The notes: generated by a model not told the origin, from the letters alone. A DNA stretch of 64,000 nt from Jeotgalibaca dankookensis (GCF_002005405.1 NZ_CP019728.1:1488001-1552000); one strand, 5' to 3'. Shown: positions 47,164-56,058, counted from the stretch's first letter. A program made the numbers and translations.

Positions 47164-48844
47164 GGGGCTGGAAAAAAACTAGCCTCCAATAAAAAAATCG
47201 TAATGAAAGAATCAAAATTCTGATTGTTTCATTACGATTTTTATTTTTTACTGCTTTTTTGTAAAAAGGACCCACTTTCCTTCTAGCCTCAAGGGCTAGT
47301 TTTGTAAGATTCATGCTCATAAGCATGATGCCGATGTCATTATGAACGGCTTGCTTACCTCTGACATGGGTTCTGCGCATGCCAAATACACCTTTCAAAC
47401 GACCAAAAACAGTTTCTACGTCAATTTTTCGTTGTGCGTAGATTTCTTTGCCACGATCGCTTTCAAGATTTTCTTTTGCATGCTGCTTAAAGTATTCCCA
47501 GTTATAGTTGACCGCTGTCTGGCGCTGGGCACCTTTCGGTGTCTTGGCTAATTGCTCGCGTGTCTCGTCCGGTTGTTCCTCATCAGCCTTGTATACTTTA
47601 AATTGTCTTTGGTAACCGTTCTTATCATTTCGCGTACTGTAATGTGAGAAACTAAAATGGACGCCGTCTAAATCTGTATAAGCATCTTTAATCTCATCAT
47701 AGTCCCAGTTAGCGCGGTGTTTAGGATTAGAACGATAAGTTTTACTGTTCTCTTTATGATACATGCCGTATGGAATGAGCGGTACTTTCTGAAAGGTATC
47801 CAGAACCGCCTCGTAATTTTCTTCACTGCCATAGCCAGCGTCTGCGGCGATAAATTTAAATAAATCTAACGTTTGAATAGATTCTAAAAAAGGGATAAAC
47901 GTGCGTGTATCCGTCGGATTTGAAAAAATATCATACGCAATGACAAACTGATTGCTCGATGCGACTTGAAGATTAAAACCTGGTTTTAACTCACGGTTCT
48001 TCATCGGGGCTTCTTTCATGCACATGAACGTTGCGTCTGTATCTGTTTTTGAGAAACTGTTGCGGCCATCAAATATGGCGTTTGCTTCTTTATAGCGTTG
48101 CTTACGCGGCAAGAAATCTTTTTTACATTTATTCCGATGTTTCTTGAGGATGCGACGACGTCGCTTCAGTTTTGAACCCCCTTTGGGAATCACTTTTTCT
48201 TCTGTAATCGCCGCTTCAACGGCCACAAGTTCTTTGTCTAGGGAACCGATTATTTCTTCAATGCCTTCGGATGTTTGTAAGGTCTCTTCCGATAGAGCGA
48301 GGTTTACTTTTGCCTGGATGAGCTCCTCATACAATTGTGAAACATTGTCATTGAGTTTCGCTTCATAGCGTGCGATTGCTTTCTTCCAAGTGAAACTATA
48401 AATATTGGCATCGGCTTGTATCTTTGTACCATCGATATAGAGCGCATCTTCATGAAACAAGCCGTTGTCACTCAAGAGTGTTGTGAAAAGAATAAAGGCA
48501 TACTTGATGAGTTTTGATGCGTGCTCACTTGACCGGAAATTATTGATAGTCTTGTAGCTAATAGGAGTATCGCCCGTTAACCACTTCATAGGAATGGATT
48601 CTTCATTCATCCGTTCTATTTTGCGTCCAGAAAAGGTTGTGCGACTATAGGCAAACAAACACATTTTTAAAAGCATGGCGGGATGAAAAGCAGGACGACC
48701 TGTATGAGACGTTTCTTCCAAAAGAAATTCCGAAGGAATCGAATCGACAAAACGGCTAATGAGGCGGGCTTCATGGTCATTCGGGATTGTAAAATCCAAT
48801 TGTAGTGTGAAGGCTGTTTCCATTGTGTTATAATTTTGATACAC
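47164..48844 (-). CDS. IS1182-family transposase, no stop inside the IS
   Basis: DDE transposase. An N-terminal DUF772-like region (GRPAFHPAMLLKMCLFAYS, WLTGDTPISYKTINNFRSS) is followed by catalytic Asp in LYIDGTKIQAD, Asp in FIAADAGYGSEEN and Glu in DVETVFGRLKGVFGMRRTH. The start is GTG at 48844, nine bases after AAAGGAG; an ATG at 48823 is the alternative. The frame runs through the left terminal hairpin and inverted repeat without meeting a stop and enters allH, ending at 46409 after 811 codons in all. The transposase itself looks intact. Confidence 0.9.
47191..47243. terminator. Hairpin at the left end of the IS
   Basis: AAAAATCGTAATGAAA and TTTCATTACGATTTTT form a 16-base stem with T-runs on both strands, inside the 3' part of the transposase frame. 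It probably limits transcription out of or into the IS. Confidence 0.75.
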
Positions 48845-48919
48845 GGTGAGTCACTCCTTTGGTTTTTGGTCGTACTTAAATTATAAGGTATTCGACTCAC
48901 TGTGTCTTTTAAAACGATA

Positions 48920-48960
48920 AAAATCCCCCACTCCTTCAAAATGAAAGAGTGGGGGATTTT
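48920..48960. terminator. Hairpin at the right end of the IS
   Basis: AAAATCCCCCACTC and GAGTGGGGGATTTT pair perfectly over 14 bases between the right inverted repeat and the transposase start. It should block read-in from the uxuA operon, and hence transcription of the transposase and allH from that side. Confidence 0.8.
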
Positions 48961-49014
48961 CTTTATTCAGAGACTAAGTTTTTTCCCAGCCCCATCGGTT
49001 CTTTTTGAAATAGA

Positions 49015-50082
49015 TTAGTTTTTCATTTTTTGAATAGCTTCAAGCAAACCTTGTGAATAGGTAATTCCCATTGCACGGTCACCTAGCCCATATCCAGGCA
49101 TAGCAATTTCTCCCCAAACAGTCCGGCCATGGTCAGGTCGTATGACGCCATCAAAACCAACCTCTACTAAGGCTTTCATAATAGCGAACATATCTAAAGA
49201 TCCTTCGCTACTTAAGTGTGCGGTTTCTTTAAATTTACGTTCTCCTAAAAACTTGACGTTTCTAAAATGAACGAAATTAATTTTTTCCCCAACCTCGTGA
49301 ATAATTTTAACCATATCATTATCGGGATTTGCACCTAAAGAACCGGTACATAAGGTAAGCCCATTATAAGGAGAGTCAATGATATTGAGTATTTTTTTTA
49401 AATCCTCTAAATTTTTAGTAATACGTGGGAAACCAAAAATTTCATAGGGCGGATCATCGGGATGAATCGCCATTTTGACGTCCATTTCTTCGCAAACAGG
49501 AATAATCTTCTTTAGAAAATAAGTTAAATTATTGAACAAGATTTCTTCTGTTACACCATCATAAGTTGCTACTAATTCATCAAATTTATTCAAACGTTCT
49601 TCTTCCCAGCCTGGTAAGTCAAATCCTTTTGATTGGCTATGGATAAGTTTAAACATATCACTTGCTTGCATATGATTGACAACTTCTTGGTCATAGACAA
49701 GCGATAAACTCCCATCTTCATTCTCAAAAGATAAATCAGTTTTAGCCCAGCCAAATATTGGTTTGAAACTATAACAAATCATACGGATTCCGCACTGCGA
49801 CAAGTTTTTAATTGTTTGAATATAATTATCGATATAGTAATCGCGCTCAGAGGTACCGGCTTTAATCGCATCATGGACAGCCACACTTTCGATTCCTAGT
49901 AACTCTAAGTCTCCACTTTCCACTGAATTTTTCAACTCTTGAATTTCAGAAATTTCCCAAACTTCTCCTGGTAATTTACCGAGTAATGTTCCGACAACAC
50001 CATTGATGCCAGGTATTTGTCGGACATGATTTAATGGAATTGAATCCCCTTTTTCTCCATACCATCTAAATCCCCACTTCAT
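49015..50082 (-). CDS. uxuA: Mannonate dehydratase
   Basis: Dehydrates D-mannonate to 2-keto-3-deoxy-D-gluconate in hexuronate breakdown. The 355-residue protein starts MKWGFRWYGEKGDSIPLNHV and shows the xylose-isomerase-like fold residues in AIHPDDPPYEIFGFPRI, GLTLCTGSLGANPDND, VHFRNVKF and the metal-binding GVIRPDHGRTVWGE. AAAGGGA is eight bases before the ATG at 50082; an ATG three codons earlier is too close. It is the last gene of the PTS operon and stops 21 bases from the IS, so its native downstream region is missing. Confidence 0.95.
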   Translation of the reverse strand: MKWGFRWYGEKGDSIPLNHVRQIPGINGVVGTLLGKLPGEVWEISEIQELKNSVESGDLELLGIESVAVHDAIKAGTSERDYYIDNYIQTIKNLSQCGIRMICYSFKPIFGWAKTDLSFENEDGSLSLVYDQEVVNHMQASDMFKLIHSQSKGFDLPGWEEERLNKFDELVATYDGVTEEILFNNLTYFLKKIIPVCEEMDVKMAIHPDDPPYEIFGFPRITKNLEDLKKILNIIDSPYNGLTLCTGSLGANPDNDMVKIIHEVGEKINFVHFRNVKFLGERKFKETAHLSSEGSLDMFAIMKALVEVGFDGVIRPDHGRTVWGEIAMPGYGLGDRAMGITYSQGLLEAIQKMKN

Positions 50083-50102
50083 TACTACCATCCCTTTCTT
50101 AT

Positions 50103-50549
50103 TTAAAAGTCATCGTCGTCATCGTCATCCTCTACTACTAAAGAAGCGTGCCAGACACTGATTCCACTCGCTCCTTGTTCAAGAATGGCTTCTGTTGCTT
50201 GTTCTACAGGTGTCTTTAATAACTGGTGATTAATAGCTTCCAGTAACATTGGCAGGTTAACCCCACCAATGACATAGGTTGATTCTTGGCCTTCTTCTTC
50301 CAATTCATTCGTCACTAAAACAGATTGGTTATAAGGGCTAGCGCTTATTAAATCAACAAAGACAATAACGCCCTCACCTTGATCAACACTGTGAATGCTT
50401 GTCTTAATTTTCGATCCTAACTCTTGGACGTCATCGCCTAAATTTAAATGGACCGTTTCAATATTTTCAGTTGCTCCAAAAATAACTTCCGCTGCATTTT
50501 TTAATCCTTCACTTAATGAACCATGTGTTGCAATTACAATTCCTAACAC
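50103..50549 (-). CDS. Mannose-family PTS EIIA component
   Basis: Soluble phosphocarrier of a mannose/fructose/sorbose-type PTS (EIIA-Man fold), 148 residues. The phosphorylated His is residue 9 in [13 protein letters not shown], and [15 protein letters not shown] is the conserved second block. The C-terminus is unusual, ending [11 protein letters not shown], and EIIC of the same operon has almost the same tail. The start is GTG at 50549 with GGAGG seven bases upstream. It passes phosphate from HPr to EIIB. Confidence 0.92.
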   Translation of the reverse strand: MLGIVIATHGSLSEGLKNAAEVIFGATENIETVHLNLGDDVQELGSKIKTSIHSVDQGEGVIVFVDLISASPYNQSVLVTNELEEEGQESTYVIGGVNLPMLLEAINHQLLKTPVEQATEAILEQGASGISVWHASLVVEDDDDDDDF

Positions 50550-50562
50550 TTCTATTCCTCCT

Positions 50563-51450
50563 CTATAACGATTTAAAAAGCGTCACTACTTTTTGTATGT
50601 TATCCATATTAATAGTTTTATTGCTTAAAAGGGTTTTATCTAGGTAGAAGTTATTTTTCCCTTCCTTGTTTTGCACGTTTGCCGCAAAAAGATAGTTCAT
50701 TTCCCCAGTTGTTCTCTCGTGTTCAATATTTAATTTCGCTAACATTTCTTTGGGAATTCCTTTTCCCATAAATACTAAAGGTGCATCAGCTCCCACACTA
50801 TCCAACAGGAAAATTTGTGCATGAGGACGAATCTGGGCGCGTAAGGCTTCTAACCCGTTACTACCCAAGCTACCTTCGTCTATAAAAGCAAAGGCTGTTT
50901 TTGTTCCTTTTACGTCCTTTAGCAGGGATAACAGTGTTAGAATCGAGGATGTATTTCGTATAAGCGTTTTACGGTTTGAAAATCCTTTTGTAGCTTTTCC
51001 TAAAACATAAAAATACACGCCGTAAATCAAAACCATCATTAAAAATGATACCGATAAAACACCAGCAGATGCATACCCTTTATTTATGAAGAAGAGTGTT
51101 CCCAGAACACCTAATAAGATTAAAAGGAGCGAGGAAAAAACAATAAAACGTGTGGTTCTTTTTTCTTGTTCTTTTCGGTTAAATAAAGCATACGCACCTA
51201 TGTTTTGAATCGGAGTATCATAATAGGTACAGATGATTCTATCTGCTTTTTCAATATCTCCCACATAGACATTTCGAGCTACATTTTTTTTACTGCGATC
51301 ATATTCAATCACTTGAACATCATTTCTTATTTCAGAAATGTCTGCTAGTAGAGCTGATAGAAAACGACCTTTATTCTTTTCAGAACGACGAACGCCATAA
51401 ATATTCTGATAACGAAATTGCCAATCTTTAAATCTTTCACTGTCCTGCAT
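50563..51450 (-). CDS. Membrane protein resembling a degenerate M28 peptidase
   Basis: Protein of 295 residues not matched to a named family. Two membrane helices (about 103-123 and 128-150) split a soluble part. The blocks TYYDT (75-79), [13 protein letters not shown] (165-177), [13 protein letters not shown] (187-199) and [10 protein letters not shown] (215-224) follow the order and spacing style of M28 metallopeptidase motifs (HxD, D-N-x-S-G, E-E-x-G-L-x-G-S, D-x-x-G). The zinc-binding His of the first and the Asp of the second are replaced, so it is probably not a peptidase. The ATG at 51450 is chosen over a GTG containing the GGTGG site. It lies between EIIB and EIIA genes; its role is unknown. 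Confidence 0.7.
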   Translation of the reverse strand: MQDSERFKDWQFRYQNIYGVRRSEKNKGRFLSALLADISEIRNDVQVIEYDRSKKNVARNVYVGDIEKADRIICTYYDTPIQNIGAYALFNRKEQEKRTTRFIVFSSLLLILLGVLGTLFFINKGYASAGVLSVSFLMMVLIYGVYFYVLGKATKGFSNRKTLIRNTSSILTLLSLLKDVKGTKTAFAFIDEGSLGSNGLEALRAQIRPHAQIFLLDSVGADAPLVFMGKGIPKEMLAKLNIEHERTTGEMNYLFAANVQNKEGKNNFYLDKTLLSNKTINMDNIQKVVTLFKSL

Positions 51451-51496
51451 GAAATAAACCACCTATCAACTTAATTACCACATTTTTATAGAAGAA

Positions 51497-51526
51497 AAGC
51501 AGATATTAAATAATATCTGCTTCTTT
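51497..51526 (-). terminator. Intra-operon hairpin after EIIB
   Basis: On the minus strand AAGCAGATATTA and TAATATCTGCTT pair around TT and are followed by TTCTTC. It may act as a partial terminator or RNA-processing site that lowers expression of the downstream three genes. Confidence 0.6.
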
Positions 51527-51540
51527 CATTGGATATTATC

Positions 51541-52044
51541 TTAGAGATCAAATTGCTTTAATACGTCTTGTAAGCTTGATAACGGTGAAGAAGGTGTCGC
51601 TTGGAAATAGATATTCTCAACACCATGCTCTTCATTTAATTCTTTAAGTAATTTTGCGTCTTCTTTGTTTAAATAAACAGATTTTGTAACAAGAACGTCA
51701 TCATCACTTTTTTTGGCGATTCCACCAATATTCAAGTCTTTCATTGGAACGCCATGAGTCACTAAATTGTAAATACCTTTTACTGATTTTGTAATTAAAA
51801 TGCAACTGTATTCTTTGAATTCAAATTCATCCCAATAGTATTTACATTTTTCTTCTGTCATCACGATTGTTTTTTGACCTGTACGACTTCCCGCACTCTT
51901 GTATAGATCTTTCATAAATTTATCTTTAGCAACTACGTCATCAACAACAAAAATTGAGTTAACACCATTTCGCTTAGATAATGTCAACATCACTTGTCCA
52001 TGAATCAACCTTTCATCTACACGTGCTAAATTTACAACTCCCAT
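51541..52044 (-). CDS. Mannose-family PTS EIIB component
   Basis: Cytoplasmic phosphotransfer domain of 167 residues. The phosphorylated His is residue 15 in LARVDERLIHGQVMLTLS, followed by SIFVVDDVVAKD and LNIGGIAKKSDDD, typical of EIIB of the sorbose/mannose family. It transfers phosphate from EIIA to the sugar carried by EIIC/EIID. AAGGGAAG precedes the start. It follows EIID by 27 bases. Confidence 0.94.
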   Translation of the reverse strand: MGVVNLARVDERLIHGQVMLTLSKRNGVNSIFVVDDVVAKDKFMKDLYKSAGSRTGQKTIVMTEEKCKYYWDEFEFKEYSCILITKSVKGIYNLVTHGVPMKDLNIGGIAKKSDDDVLVTKSVYLNKEDAKLLKELNEEHGVENIYFQATPSSPLSSLQDVLKQFDL

Positions 52045-52071
52045 TTTTACACTTCCCTTTCATCTAAACGT

Positions 52072-52941
52072 TTATAAAATACCGACGCCTGCAAGAACAA
52101 TCAAAATCAGCGTTAACCACAACAGAGCCTGAGTTACCTTCAACCCTTTTTTAATAAAGTAGTAGTAGACTCCTAGAACAACGGCCAACGGCAAAATTCC
52201 TGGCATAATGGTATCCAGTATTTCTTGTAACACAAAAGGCCGACCTGAGATTGAAAATTCGAGGCTTGATGTCACTTTAACATAATTTCCTGCTAAAATC
52301 CCCATCATAAACATACCTAGAATAGACAGCAATTCAATTACACTTTGTATACCTTCACTATGCATCAAACCAGTTGCATTTCTACCCGTTTTGAATGCAT
52401 TTCTTGAAAAGAATACCCCTAATAATACTTGGTAAAGAGCAAAAGCAATAAAAGGGAATAAAGCGCCGGCTGGACTTCCCATTTGCGCCCATGGAACGGC
52501 AATGGCAATAAAAATATATTGGACGGTTCCGGAATCGATTGAATCTCCGATTCCTGCTAAAGCGCCCATTAAACCAGCTTTAGTGTTATACATGAGGTCA
52601 TCTGTCATTGTAACAGGTTCATTGTTTGCTATTTGTTTTGCACGTTCTTGTTCCATGGAAGCCATTAACCCAGTAATGACTCCTCCACCCCAAGATAGTT
52701 GTGTGTTAAAAAATAGCAACTGACGTTTATAGGCCGCTTTTAATTCCTCATCATCTTTGTAGAGCTTGCGTAGAATAGGCATCATCGCATAAAGCAAGGA
52801 AGGTGCGAGGTAGCGCTCAAAAGAGTGCGGAATTTCGTTAGCAAAGTGCCATCTGAGGTAGGTTTTAGTAACATCTTTTTTAGTAATTTCTTCCGGTAAT
52901 AACGGTGTGTTTTTATTAGCAGCTTGATCAGCGTTTATCAT
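52072..52941 (-). CDS. Mannose-family PTS EIID component
   Basis: Membrane component of 289 residues. The conserved cytoplasmic N-terminal half shows TKTYLRWHFANEIPHSFERY, FFNTQLSWGGGVITGLMASMEQ and GLMGALAGIGDSIDSGTVQYI. The C-terminal helices (about 160-289) span the membrane. EIID pairs with EIIC to form the channel of this PTS family. It lies between EIIC and EIIB genes. Confidence 0.95.
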   Translation of the reverse strand: MINADQAANKNTPLLPEEITKKDVTKTYLRWHFANEIPHSFERYLAPSLLYAMMPILRKLYKDDEELKAAYKRQLLFFNTQLSWGGGVITGLMASMEQERAKQIANNEPVTMTDDLMYNTKAGLMGALAGIGDSIDSGTVQYIFIAIAVPWAQMGSPAGALFPFIAFALYQVLLGVFFSRNAFKTGRNATGLMHSEGIQSVIELLSILGMFMMGILAGNYVKVTSSLEFSISGRPFVLQEILDTIMPGILPLAVVLGVYYYFIKKGLKVTQALLWLTLILIVLAGVGIL

Positions 52942-52969
52942 CTTTTATCTTCCTTTCAAATCTCTATAA

Positions 52970-53785
52970 TTAGAAGTCATCATCATCGTCATTATCAAAT
53001 TCCATATTTCCAGCTGCAGGTGCAGATTTTTGGTTACGGCTTAAAACAAAAATAGCTGCTACAAGCGTTCCAAGTATGGCATAGGTAACCATGGTAATAG
53101 ATAATGGAGCCAATACAACACTCATAAGGTAAGCGAGTAAGAAAAATACCATGTACTCTTTACGTCCAATAACATAAATCGTTGTTGCAATCCCGATAGC
53201 TGCTAAACCGCCACCTACAACTTCTAGAATGTGTAAAACGACTGTCCCTTCAAGTGCACTGATAACGTCTGCAATAACCGGTGCTCCATAAAATAACGCA
53301 ATGAAGACAAGCGGTACAAATAAAATAAAGGAAGCGATGGTTGGATATAAAATAATTGATCGAACTATTTTGCCGTCGTCTAAATCTTCAACACTTTTAT
53401 CTGTATATTTTCCTAGGAATGTATTAATAAAAAATCTAAATTGGTAAAGATAAGAACCGAGAAGTCCTACTGGTACGGCAACTGCAATGGCAGCTTCAGG
53501 TTGTAAGTTACCCATTAACGCAACTGGTACGGCAATCGCTGCGGCGATAGCTGGTTCAGAAGGCATCGTTCCACCTGGTGAGAAAACTCCCATATAAATT
53601 AATTGAATAGCTGCTGTAATAATCATTGCTTGGGCAACATCCCCCATAACAATCCCTGCTATCAAACCGGTCATTAACGGAGAAAATCTTAATGTTAGAG
53701 TTGCTCCCCCTAAAAAGGCACGAGACATAACTGCCCCTACCCAGAGTGCAATGATTAAACTTTGCATTGCGGTAATTGTTTCCAT
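52970..53785 (-). CDS. Mannose-family PTS EIIC component
   Basis: Sugar-binding membrane component of 271 residues with about seven helices. GVFSPGGTMPSEPAIAAAIA and AVAVPVGLLGSYLYQFRFFI are family blocks. The hydrophilic C-terminus ends MEFDNDDDDDF, nearly the same tail as the EIIA of this operon. It precedes EIID by 28 bases and follows the dehydrogenase gene by three, so all are on one transcript. Confidence 0.94.
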   Translation of the reverse strand: METITAMQSLIIALWVGAVMSRAFLGGATLTLRFSPLMTGLIAGIVMGDVAQAMIITAAIQLIYMGVFSPGGTMPSEPAIAAAIAVPVALMGNLQPEAAIAVAVPVGLLGSYLYQFRFFINTFLGKYTDKSVEDLDDGKIVRSIILYPTIASFILFVPLVFIALFYGAPVIADVISALEGTVVLHILEVVGGGLAAIGIATTIYVIGRKEYMVFFLLAYLMSVVLAPLSITMVTYAILGTLVAAIFVLSRNQKSAPAAGNMEFDNDDDDDF

Positions 53786-53788
53786 TTT

Positions 53789-54892
53789 TTATACCTCCAT
53801 ATTGATATATTTTTCTAAATCGATAATTGCTTTTTTCAAAACAGATTCATTAATAACAATCGGTAATAAATGCACTTTTTCTTTTCCATTGATTAACTTA
53901 ACAATATTGTCTAGTGCTTCTTCTGATAAGGGGTATTGCCCCATTTCAGTTAATGATTTTGGTAAGGATAGTGAGTTATATAAAGGTATTAACTCATCAA
54001 TCACTTGCCATTTCTCTTCCAAAGCAAGTTGGTAAAAAATTCCATACGCAACCTTTTCACCATGGAGATACTTATGAACACCTGGCAAATAAGCTGATAT
54101 GGCGTCATGAATAGAATGAGCCGCTGTATTACGGGCATATTTATCACCAAAACCGCCTACTAATCCTGCTACTCCAAAGATAATTTCAGATACTTTAATA
54201 AAACTTGGGCTTGCAATTCCTTTTTGCATATCTGCAATGGCTTGTGGTCCCTCTTCCAGAATCACATCTTTGCAGACTTTTGCAGAATGGCGGGCAAGCA
54301 TAAGGAAATTATTATTCGCAAACTTTCTTTGTTCTAATATCAAATCAGATTCGTACCACTTAGCCAATGTATCCGCAATCCCTGCAACAAAATACTTTAC
54401 CGGAGCAGTGAGGACTATATTTGGGTCTGTAATCATGAAAGCTGCTTGCCTTTTATAATGCTCTGTTTTTCCTTCTGCTAATCCATTTTCCTTATACATG
54501 ACTGATAAAGGTGCCCAAGGTGCACAGTTACTAGCTAAGGTCGGAACGACACCAAATGGTTTATAAGTTAACGAAGCAACGTAATAAACAAGGTCACAGA
54601 GTTTGCCACCACCCACACCAATAATAAAATCAGCTTCAACCTCTTTAACTAATTCTGCTAAACGTTGCGCCTCCTTATAACTACATTCACCACTGTACCT
54701 TTCATATTGGACTGAATAACCGTTTTCTAAAAAGCGTAAATACGGACTCGCTTTTTTCCATGAAACAGTCCCATGTATCAGAAGAATTCGTTGTGTTTTA
54801 TACTCGTCAACTATTTCAGGTATGGCTTCTATCGCACCGGGACCATATTTATAAAATTGTGGTCCGACTTTTACATTTATAACTGTATCCAC
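53789..54892 (-). CDS. Iron-containing alcohol dehydrogenase family, GldA-like
   Basis: NAD-dependent dehydrogenase of the glycerol dehydrogenase-like group, 367 residues. The nucleotide-binding site is DFIIGVGGGKLCDLVYYVAS. Metal ligands are likely the Asp in AGIADTLAKWYE and the His residues in NTAAHSIHDAIS and KYLHGEKVAYG. The true substrate is unknown. Next to mannonate dehydratase and a PTS it may oxidise or reduce a polyol or sugar acid. It follows the hydroxyacid dehydrogenase gene by 15 bases. Confidence 0.88.
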   Translation of the reverse strand: MDTVINVKVGPQFYKYGPGAIEAIPEIVDEYKTQRILLIHGTVSWKKASPYLRFLENGYSVQYERYSGECSYKEAQRLAELVKEVEADFIIGVGGGKLCDLVYYVASLTYKPFGVVPTLASNCAPWAPLSVMYKENGLAEGKTEHYKRQAAFMITDPNIVLTAPVKYFVAGIADTLAKWYESDLILEQRKFANNNFLMLARHSAKVCKDVILEEGPQAIADMQKGIASPSFIKVSEIIFGVAGLVGGFGDKYARNTAAHSIHDAISAYLPGVHKYLHGEKVAYGIFYQLALEEKWQVIDELIPLYNSLSLPKSLTEMGQYPLSEEALDNIVKLINGKEKVHLLPIVINESVLKKAIIDLEKYINMEV

Positions 54893-54907
54893 CTTTGTTC
54901 CTCTCCC

Positions 54908-55912
54908 TTATTCTGTAACGTAAGGACTCACTGATTGTACCGGACGATTCGGTAACCTCCCTTCAATAACAGCTTCACAATCAGACACACACACCTCTCC
55001 CATTCCTTCTAGACATTCCATGGTATAAGCAGATGTATGTGGCGTCACTACTATATTAGGATAATTTAAAAACAAATGATCAGAAGAACCAGGCTCTACC
55101 TCCAGTACGTCTGTTGCATAACCAGCAAGTTTTCCATTTTCAATTGCCTCAATAATAGCTGCTTCATCCACTAAGGCGCCTCTAGCGGAATTTGATAAAT
55201 AGGCTCCCTGTTTCATTTTATCGATACGCTCTTTAGAAATCAGGTGGTAATTCGCTTCATTTAAGCTCGCGCATAAGCAAATAACTTCTGAACGTTCTAG
55301 AAGTTCGTCCAATTCAACCTTTTTACCTCCAAAGGTATTGATTTCAAGTGCTGTTTTATTGGGATCTACACCTAAAACGTCACATCTGAATCCATAATGG
55401 AGAATTTCTACAACGCGACTACCGGTATTTCCAACGCCAATCACCCCTACTGTTTTTCCACATAGTCCGCTTCCAACAAATTCGGCCCGGTTTTCCCAAC
55501 CACCTTTTTTTACTTCAGCAGCAGATTCTAGTGTTCGTCTCATCAGGGCTAATAAATTGGTAACATTATTCTCAGCAACAGCGTCGCGCTCGACTAAAGG
55601 GGGCACAATCGACACAAGCGTACCATGCTTTTTAGCAGCTTCTAAATCAATATTATTAAAACCAATCCCGTGCCTTGTGATTAATTTGAGTTCATCTTTG
55701 TGTTCGAAAAAGTCACTTGTAAAAAAGGGTGTCACACTCGCAATAATCATATTGTACCCTTTTAGTGCTTCCGCTAACTCTTGACCAGGGATCGCACTGT
55801 CGAATTCGAATCGGCTCACAGAACCCATTTTTTCCAAGCGCTTTAAATGATGATTAAAGATTCTTCCGAAACTACTAGAATTCACAATCGCAATTTTGTT
55901 TTCTTGTGCCAT
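54908..55912 (-). CDS. D-isomer-specific 2-hydroxyacid dehydrogenase
   Basis: NAD(P)-dependent dehydrogenase of 334 residues. RHGIGFNNIDLEAAKKHG starts the conserved region, GKTVGVIGVGNTGSRVVEIL is the Rossmann motif, and the catalytic Arg (SNSARGALVDE), Glu (VLEVEPGSSDH) and His (VVTPHTSAY) are all present. The family acts on 2-hydroxy acids such as phosphoglycerate, lactate or gluconate. Here it is the first gene of the PTS-uxuA operon, so a sugar-acid substrate (for example a 2-keto-aldonate) is likely but unproven. Confidence 0.9.
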   Translation of the reverse strand: MAQENKIAIVNSSSFGRIFNHHLKRLEKMGSVSRFEFDSAIPGQELAEALKGYNMIIASVTPFFTSDFFEHKDELKLITRHGIGFNNIDLEAAKKHGTLVSIVPPLVERDAVAENNVTNLLALMRRTLESAAEVKKGGWENRAEFVGSGLCGKTVGVIGVGNTGSRVVEILHYGFRCDVLGVDPNKTALEINTFGGKKVELDELLERSEVICLCASLNEANYHLISKERIDKMKQGAYLSNSARGALVDEAAIIEAIENGKLAGYATDVLEVEPGSSDHLFLNYPNIVVTPHTSAYTMECLEGMGEVCVSDCEAVIEGRLPNRPVQSVSPYVTE

Positions 55913-55964
55913 AGGTGGTTATTCCTCCATTACTTTAAACGAGTCTTTTAGTACTATTGTTTTT

Positions 55965-55980
55965 TTGAAAACGTTTTACT
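55965..55980. promoter_or_regulatory. cre-like site downstream of the PTS operon promoter
   Basis: TTGAAAACGTTTTACT contains the AAAACGTTTT core of CcpA sites, with imperfect outer positions (one or two mismatches to the cre consensus). It lies a few bases after the predicted transcription start, where CcpA would act as a roadblock. Confidence 0.55.
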
Positions 55981-55994
55981 AATTCCACGTGTTC

Positions 55995-56023
55995 AGTATA
56001 ATAAATATTTTTTATTTTGTAAA
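55995..56023 (-). promoter_or_regulatory. Promoter of the PTS-uxuA operon
   Basis: On the minus strand TTTACA, a 17-base spacer and TATACT, in a very AT-rich divergent region about 80 bases before the first gene. An RpiR-type operator is expected here but was not identified. Confidence 0.7.
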
Positions 56024-56058
56024 GACTTAATAAATAATATTTATTTTTATTATTTTTA

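Larger units (their letters stand above)
47164..48993. mobile_element. IS1182-family insertion sequence, complete
   Basis: An element of 1830 bp bounded by imperfect inverted repeats: the left end reads GGGGCTGGAAAAAAACT and the right end, complemented, GGGGCTGGGAAAAAACT (one mismatch in 17). The flanks share only AT on each side, so any target duplication is short or lost. It contains one transposase gene on the minus strand and strong internal hairpins near both ends. It lies between allH and uxuA, with only 21 bases separating it from the uxuA stop. Confidence 0.93.

Noticed and set aside
46409-48844. A single 811-residue novel protein
   Set aside because: The first two thirds are a standard IS1182 transposase bounded by inverted repeats, and the last third is DUF2877. 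The open frame is a junction created by IS insertion, not an evolved fusion.
48667-48939. A separate 90-residue gene at the right end of the IS
   Set aside because: It overlaps the transposase start in another frame and crosses the internal hairpin; it has no credible start.
53789-54892. A functional glycerol dehydrogenase (gldA)
   Set aside because: The family matches, but there is no dihydroxyacetone kinase or glycerol gene, and the PTS-uxuA context suggests another substrate.
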